The position numbers were made by a program, and so were the translations under genes. The notes below the pieces were generated by a model, which was given only the letters and a program-made list of their open reading frames with translations, ran no database searches and was not told the DNA's origin. A DNA stretch of 16,297 nt, from NCBI GenBank assembly GCA_004369085.1, contig ML210557.1, forward strand, positions 1 through 16,297, written 5' to 3'. This stretch comes from Coprinopsis marcescibilis. Lineage: Eukaryota > Basidiomycota > Agaricomycetes > Agaricales > Psathyrellaceae. Shown here piece by piece: positions 1 to 9,243 of this stretch; the stretch's first letter is position 1; every line of letters starts with the position of its first letter.

Positions 1-1340
1 GTAGAAATAAGGATTTGCGACCCGCTTCGAGCTGTTGCCCACGTCTGCGTGACAGAGCCGAGCGGAGTTGAGGTCGGCAGAGTGTGACAGGGCGTGACAA
101 AGTTATAAAGACTATAGGATTTCGACCTCGAGACACCGGAATTCATCCGTTCGAAGTCCATACCTATTTATCACCAAAATAACTAGGTAGGACTCGAGAT
201 TGGACAATTTTCCACCTACCCTGAACTCCCGGTAAGATTATATGCCCCGGAACATACTCAAAAACGTGCACCATTGAAATTTTTATAAACACTACGGGAG
301 CGATAGTACTCGTACTCACAATATAAACTTTTGAGTCCAGAAGTGGCATGTACTACGTACCGGTGGGAGCAGAAACTCGCGAACCCCCATTCAGACCTTA
401 TAACCTTATAATTACACATGCAACGTTTTCAGGGCCGTATACTCATCAGAAACATAGACGGCGTTTCGACTTCTGAGATCTCAGGTCGGAAATGAATGAA
501 AACGTTTCTGCTTTCTCAAGGGCTTGTGTGGGTTTCTTACGGCGTACCTGCTTGACGATCAGACATGTGCGAAGAGTTGTGTATGGTGAGAGATGGCGAG
601 GCTCTTGACCAAGTCTTCCTTACTGCATCCGCGTCTGAGGTCGACCTTGCATGTGGAGAGGTGTGCAACCTTGAGTCTTCGACTTGATGACCTTGGTTGG
701 CATCTACGCACATATGCAGGCGGCGCTGGCTCGCTAATCCGAAATCAAAAGGAGGTTGCAAAGGCTTCTTTTATCCTCGGGACCGTCTGTAGATCTAGCG
801 CCGGTCGGGCTCTACGGGCAATCAGGCCAGGGTGCCCTTCTCACCAGAGCGCCACAAAGTCAGCTTGAGCGTAGCAGGCGCTTGTTTGCAGCCAGAAAAG
901 GCTTATCGCACGCGATCGGGGTTTGTTCCCCGGGTTGTTCGCATACAGAGAGAGGCGCATGCATGTACAGTCGCTGAGATCCAGGAAAGAGAATTTTTTC
1001 CAGTGGCAGTCCGCGAGAAAGGGGCTTGGCAGGGTCAACGTCGTCGAGACTCGACAACAGTCGACACGCCCTCATTTGGGATGGATACTTGGTCCGCAGT
1101 GAGAGTTTTCCGCCTTGATCACAGCCTCGGGAGCTCGCGTCACTACGGTCGTAGCGTTTACGTCCGTAGGCACACGCTAATGGAGGTTGAAGATGGAGTC
1201 ATAGAAGCCGAGAGATGAAGGAATCATCCTGATTGTCTCCTGATGATCACAAAGAGTCACCAACGGAGCACTGCCTTATAATGATCTCGACGCTGCTTCG
1301 CCGTTCAACCGGTTCTTGCAAGTCACCACGCACGCATTCC
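1..1340. other. no gene recognised; upstream region of the NADAR gene
   Basis: No reading frame here resembles a known family, and the open frames are short, overlapping and without domain motifs. The first 540 bases are more AT-rich than the rest. A TATA-like CTTATAAT at 1274-1281 could be the core promoter of the NADAR gene, because a start about 30 nt downstream would make the ATG at 1341 the first one in the transcript. No tRNA-like T-loop/anticodon arrangement and no long repeat was seen. Degenerate transposon sequence cannot be excluded by eye. Confidence 0.4.
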
Positions 1341-1980
1341 ATGCCTTTGAGTCGTGAAGATTGTGTGTTTTTCTGGAAGACTAATGAAATTCAGTGAGCG
1401 AGTCTATTCATGCGGGGGTGCTTGGTGGTAAGATGCTGATCATAGTGCTTTAAACCTACGCGCTTGCAGCGGGTGGGGATCGCAGTGGTATCCAAGCAAA
1501 TTTACAGCCACAATCAAGTTGAATGGGAAAGAGGAGACGGTGGAATTCCCATCTGCTGAACACTGGATGATGATTCAGAAGGCTCTCCTGTTCTCGGATT
1601 TCGAGATGGCTCGGACGATGTTGGGGGTCAAAGGGGATTCCCAGAAGCATATGACGGAGATTAAGGCACTTGGGAGGAAGGTTGCCAACTTCGACGAAAA
1701 GGTTTGGGTGGACAACAGAGAAAGGATTGTGCTGGAAGGGAGTTTGCACAAGTTCCGCCAGAATGAGGAGCTGAAGGAGGCACTGTTGGCAACGGGTGTT
1801 AAGACGATCATAGAAGCGAGTCCGAGGGATCGTATCTGGGGAATAGGGTTTGGGGAGAAGAATTCGTTGAGCCAAAAGGATAGGTGGGGGTTGAATTTGC
1901 TGGGAAAGGCGCTTGAGGAGGCTCGCACGATCTTGAAACAAGAACAGGAACAGCTGGAAAATTCGCAGGTTCCAGAGTAG
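1341..1980 (+). CDS. NADAR-domain protein (YbiA-like fold), two exons
   Basis: The gene has two exons, 1341-1393 and 1470-1980, with a 76-nt intron (GTGAGC...TTGCAG, branch-like GCTGAT at 1435-1440), giving 187 aa. The splice joins FFWKTNEI to HGWGSQWYPSKF, the N-terminal signature of NADAR proteins (FFW..., then G.SQWY...F). It is followed by PSAEHWMMIQKA (conserved Glu48, Lys55), LGRKV (85-89), KFRQN, LLATG, DRIWGIG (Asp138, Trp141) and GLNLLGKAL (Asn160). This covers the whole domain, and only a short Lys/Glu/Gln tail follows it. In this family, bacterial members remove ADP-ribose from guanine in nucleic acid and YbiA acts on early riboflavin intermediates. The role of the fungal solo proteins is less clear. 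An in-frame ATG at 1281 would add 20 Arg/Ser-rich residues without any acidic residue. I prefer 1341 because a TATA-like element sits just before 1281 and because the family begins close to the FFW motif. Family assignment is firm; substrate is inference. Confidence 0.9.
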
Positions 1981-2796
1981 TCGGCGATAAATGACGAACG
2001 GTGAATAGAACATAGTCCCGGGCAATGGTATTGTGATGCATGTTCCGAACGTTGTTTCCGAATATCAATGGCCAATGCTGTAGCGCCATCAGAGCGATGG
2101 CCCAAGAATGGCGTCCGGATGGCCGTAGTGTCTACATAAGAATTATGAGACTGGTCAGCGAACGCTGCATGAATGAAGCAGTGGAGGCTGCGGTCACAAG
2201 CCGCAGCTTGACAACTGGAAAGGCTGTTGACCGGGTCTGAACAGTTTCAAATGCTGGGGATAACTGATGTCGTTGGACCCCATTCTGTACCGTTTCCTGT
2301 CTGGAATCATTCCTACTTCCGAGCAGAATGAGAGGTGTTAATGCTGTTCATACACAAAAACACAGCTAGAGTGTCATGATGGCTGATTGGGGTAACACTA
2401 GAAGAATTGGAGAAATTTTGAGCTTGAGTTCAAGCATTTTTGGCGCTAGCAGAGCACTCATTATTGTGTGGAATGCAACAAGACCATGAAGGAACAAAAG
2501 AAAAAGGAAGGGGACGTAATTTGTTGTATAGATATTTTATTGGCGTGGGAATCACAAGGGTGGTCGAACGCGACAGACATTTGGCAATAGTAGTCTTGAG
2601 GTTGTCGACTCTTGAACCCAAACTACCATCTGCTCCTCCTTGTACCTCAATTTCTCTCCATATCCATCGTATTCCTCTCTCAAAGGGTCTCTAGGACGTC
2701 TGTTTCGACGCCCATTTGTTTTCTCGACCAGCTCATCGACATACGTGATCAGAAACTATCTGACAAGCCAGCTCTTCTGGTTCGAATAGATAGACG
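1981..2796. other. intergenic spacer and LARP gene leader
   Basis: No gene is supported in this stretch. The last 170 bases are pyrimidine-rich (for example CTCCTCCTTGTACCTC from about 2632 and a CTCTC-rich run to 2690), typical of basidiomycete promoters and 5' leaders. An AT-rich patch near 2521-2540 (TATAGATATTTTATT) may hold the core promoter. The small open frames here have no recognisable motifs. Confidence 0.4.
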
Positions 2797-5700
2797 ATGT
2801 CGACAACGGTTTCTGCTTCTTCCAAATCGCATCCGCTGTCTTATGCGGAACGTGCTAAAAAGGCCCAAACGACCAGAACCGAGGTTTCTGGTTCAGCTCC
2901 AAATCGTATCCCTCCTTCATCGTCTGCAAGCTCATCATCGTCGCCATCGACGTTAAACGGCGCCATTACCAGATCTTCTTCATCGACTAGCACCGATAAC
3001 TCTTCAAGTCTCTTTGCCAAATCCGACAGACGGCCGTCATCACCAAATCCATCAACCACGCCCCAGGCATATGTCACAGCGACCCAGTCGACCATTGACA
3101 TCCGCACTCCAATTGAGTCTTCCCCAAAACAAGTCGCTGGGGCAGGAGCATCGAATTCGACACCAAAACAAGCCGCAAATATCTGGGACCGTCGGAAGGA
3201 ACTTCTTGCCTCCTCTCGCTCAGACCCACAGTCATTAACTCCGTCGACATCATCACCCAGCGGCCCACCGAGACCCCAATCGATTATGACCAAGCCTGGA
3301 GCTGCAAACTCGGAGAAGAACTCTGCAGTGTCTTCTTTCGCCGAACTTTCCTCAGGATCACGTTCCACTTCTCTTGGACTGCGAACAGACGAAGCGCCTG
3401 TCACACAGCCCTCCAAATCGAGCCGTACAATGCAACCGCCTCCTGCCTCAGATACTGAAGCATGGCCGGAAGTTGGCAAATCATCACAACCGGAGCATCA
3501 ACCTATTTCTTCCTCGAGTCAGGCAATTGCCAAGAATGTTAGCGATGAGACGGCTTCTGTTGGAGGATTGGGCAAAAAAGGTGTGCTCATTTCGTGCTGT
3601 TGATGAATACATTGTTGATTTCTTAACGCAGGGGAGAAACCCAAATGGGTACCTATCCCGCCGGAAGAATTGCAAGCTACCGCAGACGCAATCCTCAGCA
3701 AGAATTCGAGACCATCCTCTAGGAAACATTCCAAGGCTAGGGGGGCTCCCAGGAGTAACGAAGGGCTTAACACTAGCCTTCCTCAAACCCGTACCAACTC
3801 AGGCCGTAACTCGGTCTCGCACTCAGTATCGAACTCTCGAGTGCAGAGCCGGTCTGCGAGTCGTCATTCAAGTCCTAGAAACTCGAGGGGCCGACGGCTC
3901 CCTGGTGAGGAGGGAACTAACCTCAAACCTAATGGTGCGCGTACACCGACAAGCAACAGGGCTCCATCACGCTCCCCTCAGGCAGGCTCTCCTTTGCTGC
4001 TGAACCCATCCGGTCCCTCATTGCAATCCCAACAATCATCTGTCAATGGCTTGAATATTGTCCCACCTGTCCCACCACATTTCCCTGTCCCGCAAGGCCC
4101 TTCGTTATCGCCTCATCATTATACGATGTACCCTCATCGAGGTATTCCAATGGGACCTCCTCACATTCCACCCGGGGCCTCTTACCCATTCCCGCTGCCC
4201 GCCATTTCTTCTCAAAATGGTTCACCGTCAATGCAAACTCGGCCTATTCCACCCGCCCACTATCCCCACGTTCCCCCATATCCCCCAGTATATCCCGGAT
4301 ATGGTCCTTTCGATTATCCAGTCCCTACACCTCCATTTTGGAATCTGGGAGCCCTATCTCATTCAGGACAGAACAGTCCGACATACCCCCCTGTTGTTCA
4401 AACATCCTATCCGTCCAGCGACGTGTACCTTGTCAACGGACACCTAGGAGCAGAGGCTACTGCAGTGGAAGGGGCTACCTCTGCTTCAGAACCTTCGAAC
4501 TTGGAGTTTTTGCCGGCAGATCCACCCACTACTCTCACAGCCGACAGATCAGTTACATTCGGGACTATTGGAATACCAAGCCCAGGGCTGACCGACGAAC
4601 AACCCGCCGAATCATCGACTGCGACATCGACAGAGGTGATCGAATCTTCGTTCACAAAGTTTTCGATAGGGGTTTCTCCAGATGAGCTCCTTCATCCGCG
4701 GCGGTCGAAGAACAGGTCTAACAGAGGAGGTCGGAGTCGAGCTGGAACCATTGAAGACGTTGCAACCCCGGTCAAACAAGCTATAGACGCGAAAGACGCA
4801 TCTGACAAGGAAGCGGAAGGCAACCCTAAAGGTGTTGAGGCAGTTTTAAGCAAATGGGAGTTTGGCACGGCAAGCTCGTTTGGTGTGGATTCCTCTGCTG
4901 ATAATCCAGATCATGTCATCGAGACTCAATTACCGATTTCAGCGGACGCATCACCTGGTCGATCGCCTCTTGAGCTGCCAGTCCCGGTTCCTATTCCGGT
5001 TTCTATTCCAGCTCCAGCTCTTGTCCCGACTCACATGATACACCCTCAGCATAGACCCTCCTCTGGTGGTTTGGGCACGGAATTCCAGGTGCAAAACTTT
5101 GGTTATGGGTTTGGTCGGCCTGTTCATCCCGCTGAGATTGTGAAGCAGGAACAATCACAACGAGCACAACGTGACATGGACGAACGGATTGCCAAAGCTC
5201 AAAGACGATCACAGGAGGCACCAGTTGAAAATGGTCCTCCCGGTTCAGGGAAAGGTAGACGCGGTCCTGAACGCGGTGGCAATGGTGGAAAGCGCGGTGG
5301 ACGCGGCGGTGGACCTGGACCGATGAATGGAGTGGGAAGTGGTGTAGCTAAAGGACAAGGGGGACAGAGCAGATCTCATCATCGCAGCAATAGTTTTCAT
5401 GGTCCCCAACCGCCTCGACAACAGCAACCTTCAATCAGCGTTACTCCGCCACAATTTCAACAACCTATCAGCCATGCTAGCGATAGTCCGACTGGCTTTT
5501 TCATCTCGGCCAGGCATCCTCCTCACCCTCCGCCATACCTCACGACCCCCTTCGATACTTTCTCTCCAATCGTTCCTCCTATTCCTGCACCTGCCCCCGG
5601 TCCTGGACAACATGTTAGTCCTCCGGTTCCAACGCCGATGACGGCGTTGTCCTTCCCACTAGACCCAACCCGATACTACCTTCTTGGCCAGCTGGAGTAC

Positions 5701-6172
5701 TACCTCAGTCCCCAGAACATGGCGCAAGATTTCTTCCTTCGTCAAAGGGTACGCGTTCTTTGCTCTAATTGAAAGATGAAACTGAACTTAATCGCTTACT
5801 TAGATGGACTCGCGCGGTTGGATCCCAATCCCGTTGATTGCATCGTTCAACCGCGTCCGACGTCTGACTATGGACGCCAACCTTGTCAAAGAGGTTCTTT
5901 TACTTTCTTTGACGGTCGAAGTCCGCGACAACTGGGTTCGGATGCGTGACTGGAAACGCTTCGTGCTTCCAGATGCAGCAGTCAGTGTCGTTGAAGGGGT
6001 GATCCAGTCTGCTTCCCAAGCTTCTCCACACGACGGAGCGGAAAGGTTCGTTTCTCAGCATGGTGATGCGGCTGACACCTCTCATCAGGGCGATGGAGAG
6101 GAGGGAGATGAGGATGATGAAGAAGACGACGTGGTTTTCGTAATGGGAAAGGAATCGGGCCTATCCATCTGA
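2797..6172 (+). CDS. LARP1/Sro9-like RNA-binding protein with C-terminal La domain, three exons
   Basis: Exons are 2797-3580, 3632-5748 and 5804-6172; introns of 51 nt (GTGTGC...ACGCAG) and 55 nt (GTACGC...CTTAG) leave one frame of 1089 aa. The N terminus has SYAERAKKAQ, then Ser/Thr/Pro-rich disorder, a WPEVGK motif and GEKPKWVPIPPEELQ (about 262-275), which resembles the KWVPL segment before LARP1/Sro9 La domains. Residues about 407-500 are Pro/Tyr-rich and 796-830 are Gly/Arg-rich with GRGGG/ERGG motifs. The La-type winged helix spans about 940-1025: QLEYYLSPQNMAQDFFLRQR, joined by intron 2 to MDSRGWIPIPLIASFNRVRR, ending at RDWKRFVLPDA. An acidic tail (about 1064-1077) closes the protein. 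No RRM follows, so this is the LARP1/Sro9/Slf1 class, cytoplasmic mRNA-binding proteins that influence mRNA stability and translation. No DM15 repeats are seen. Kozak-like context at 2797 and the conserved SYAERA start support the chosen ATG. Confidence 0.93.
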
Positions 6173-9152
6173 AGGACGCGCAACCTTCGAGGGCCGCTCT
6201 CAGATCGCGATTGTGATGATACATTTCTAACGCAACTTGCATCCCTGAGGTTTATGGGGTTTTACTTCGTGTCTTTCTTTGATGATTGCATCCGGGTTAC
6301 ACAGTGGATTTATTTCGCCAAAGGTAGCGTAGGAAAGTTCAGTCATTACTGAGTCGATCGGACTTCACACACTTCAGCACCTTGTTTGCTCATCGGGCAC
6401 CTTCCATTCATTCGTTGACCTTGTTTTTCTCTTTCTACCCTCGTGGCTATGGTCATTTTGTTGGGTCCATCACTACATCCTGCACACACCGTCTATACTG
6501 AATATCGTCTTGCCCAACATTGGCTACAGTGCATTCACGATCCTTCCACTCACATCCATCCATCCATCCATCCTCCTTCATTATTCCCCCTCTATTTGCA
6601 CATTTCCTCTGGACCTCCATTACATCCATGACTCTCGTTTCCTCTCGCTTTTTGTCGCCCTTTTATTCTCTCTGTTGCTGTCCTATAGGTTTTCTCTTGT
6701 GAGAAACAATATACTTGTAATATTAATCACCACCCCCTTCTACTATCACACCTTCCCTCCTGCCTACTATTTCCTTGTTGCTATACTTTCTTCTGAAGTC
6801 GAACTCGGGCGGCCTGCATTGCACTTACATACGTAGCGTAGCATATATATCTTGTTGATGTGTGGATAGGCTGGTATTTGAGCTGCATCGGGGTAACTTG
6901 AGCTGTAGGAATCAGATGCCCGGCGAGAAAAATGGAGGAGCCACGGTGATATTTTGAAGAAGATGTATGTGCTTTGGAGTGCCTGACTATTTGACCGTGA
7001 CTATCTTGACCATCGGATAACTTGATATGTAATACCTGCATAATAAGCAGACTAATATGTAGCTCGATGATGGCCAGGGGACTCTGATGACGCAGTGATA
7101 CCCCTACGGAGTCGAGGAACGTTCGAATATTAGACGAACAAACAAAGGTTGCAAGGCGATCCCTGGCGATCCTCGAGTCTAATCCGATGCTTACTTGGCA
7201 CGGGGCAACCGCGTTGCTGTTTTATCTCCGCTTCGAGGGTGTACCTGAGTTTATGTGCACATCGGCTGAAAATCCTTGAAAATCTCATTCGCCCGTCTTT
7301 AGGAAATGGAAGACCCGAAGGGGATGGATGGCGACTCAACGATTTGTCGCGCTGCAGAGGGGCCAATGCTTGTGTCCGATGTTTTTCCGAAGGCGCTGTG
7401 CACCATGGGCTGGTACATGGCAGGGTAAGTAGAGTAAATCGACATTGAAAGGCTCGATCATCGAGCGGATGGGCCTCAGGCCTCAGCGTCAGTAACTTAA
7501 GTTTGACGGGAAGGCTGTGTGTCTTCTTTTCTTTCTAAGCTTCAGTGGTTGCTCTGGGCCTGTCACAAAGCCGGAAAAACAAGATGCTTTAAAACTAGAA
7601 ATGATTAGCATCGAGATTAAGAGCTAAAGCTTGATCGATTGCAGACCTGTGTACCTGGATCAGTGAGTCGTTGGGTGAGTTTGAACCGCATGGGCAGCCA
7701 CTCGATCAGACTTTAGCGCTCATCAGTCATGCATGCGCCTGTGGGCTCAAGCTGTAAGCTAATAGTAATCCGCCCCCGTCGCATCAGGTTGTGGACAAGC
7801 CTGTGGAAGACTGCAAGCCAAGTTCGGGAATAGCGGTATACAGCCTTCCATATCAGTGTAGCATTATGTGTTAATACCTCTGGCCTAAGAGTTAATATTC
7901 AAGAGTTTGGGCAACTGCCCACCTGAAGCTCTGATGTGGCGTAGAACCGATTCGTAAGACACTCACATAAGAGCTGATGTTTATACCTTTCCCTCTGGGA
8001 ATCAAGACTAAGGAAGAGAGAATACTACCGCATGAGCGCATAATCAAAAAAGTTCCGATGAGCAATGACCTCGGGGACGGAATCGGTGCAATTCGATGGT
8101 GCAAAGGAGTTATGTATCTTTGAAGATTCGAGGCGGGTTGACCGAGCTTACGGCTTTCCGACGTTTTGGGAGGGAGATCCAAATCAAATCGCAATCTGCT
8201 TATGAGAATGCCGTTCAATAGGTTCATCTTATGTTTCTTCCAATGAATGAACTTGGAATGAACTGACACCCACTGAATGCCTACATTGGCCAAAGGTGAA
8301 GGAGAATTGTTGGTAGCTTCCGTTGACGTTCGGGCTTCAAGCTGAACTGCGGGTAACCGTTTTTCCGGCCATCTTGTTGCATAGATCTGCAATTTGCTTT
8401 CCAAATTACCCAGCGACGAACGTATCACGGAGACGGAAATTTTCTGAATTCTTAACCAGCGGAAGCATCTACTGTGCCGCACGCGGCGACATCATTGCGA
8501 AGTCGTCTGAAGTCGCCCATGTCGTCGGGTTTGAGGGGAGGGATTGACCTAAGAGAGTGTCAAGCTCTGAAGATGCATTCAACTTTATCATATGTAGAAT
8601 GAAGCCCTTGAATGCCATTTTGTTTTTCGCGTTCTCGATGCCGGTGTGCCAAGCGCTGAACCGGCACAGGCCGAAATGTTTCCGGCGGAATTTGACCACA
8701 GGTCGGTCGAGGTAATTCTCCTTGCTATTCAGGGCACGTCAAAATCCCAATCTCAAAAATATCAGGTTGCTCCGAAGCCTTGTGATCTATCGCAGTCGCT
8801 GACTTACCCCTTTCCAATCTGTATCAAACATATCAGGCTACTCAGCTGGACAGCACTGTACATTCCTTGGGCTTCGCGGTGAAGGTATGGAGCGAACAGT
8901 GGGAGCAACTACGCCATTCGATCTCGATATCTGACTAACGTCTCGCGATGAGTACGCTCCAGTACGCTGTGATGTTGGTTATCTTCTCGCCGAAGGCTTT
9001 TTTAGAATCAAATCAAAGAGGTTGCTATACACTTTCTCCATAAATCTGCCATCAAAACTTTGAAAGGCAGATACAACCAGAGATTCTGCAAATAGCGAGT
9101 CACCGTATGGCCGGGTGGCGTTGATCCTGAGAACCTATGGGGTAGCCCAGGA
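6173..9152. other. long region without a convincing gene
   Basis: Nearly 3 kb follow the LARP stop with no recognisable protein on either strand. 6370-6830 is pyrimidine-rich (CTTTCT, CCTCC, TTCTCTC runs), like a fungal promoter or long 3' UTR, and contains an (ATCC)5 microsatellite. The longest frame is a 196-codon minus-strand ORF at 7892-8482. It has no domain motif, and a frame of that length is plausible by chance in a window of this size and base composition. An unannotated multi-exon gene with small exons, or a non-coding transcript, remains possible. Confidence 0.4.
6554..6573. repeat. (ATCC)5 microsatellite
   Basis: Five perfect tandem copies of ATCC inside a long pyrimidine-rich tract downstream of the LARP gene. 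It is visible directly and has no implied function. Confidence 0.9.
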
Positions 9153-9159
9153 TATATAT
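9153..9159 (+). promoter_or_regulatory. TATA box of the G-alpha gene
   Basis: TATATAT (within GATATATATC) lies 91 nt before the G-alpha ATG. A pyrimidine-rich stretch (CTCCCTTTCCTCCC, around 9225-9239) sits between it and the start codon, a common arrangement for fungal promoters. The assignment rests on sequence and position only. Confidence 0.5.
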
Positions 9160-9243
9160 CTACACTTGTGCATCTTTCATGAAGAGCACCAACCAACCCC
9201 CGACCGTTATCACCTGGGACCTAGCTCCCTTTCCTCCCTAAAG

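Noticed and set aside
1142..1172. Imperfect inverted repeat CTACGG...CCGTAG
   Set aside because: The stem is only six bases with a long loop, no terminator or binding-site context, and is expected by chance.
832..1218. 128-codon frame upstream of the NADAR gene
   Set aside because: It does not join in frame to the NADAR exon, starts at a non-ATG codon and shows no family motif.
2778..2792. GGTTCGAAT resembling a tRNA T-loop
   Set aside because: No matching D-arm, anticodon arm or acceptor stem was found around it, and it lies in the LARP 5' leader just before the ATG.
2841..3479. 212-codon open frame on the minus strand inside LARP exon 1
   Set aside because: It is the antisense shadow of the Ser/Pro-rich first exon (TCx/CCx codons read as GGx/GAx), giving a Glu/Gly/Asp-rich nonsense protein with no domain.
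7892..8482. 196-codon minus-strand frame
   Set aside because: No domain, no consistent composition, no promoter or splice context. A frame of this length is plausible by chance among the many frames of the window.
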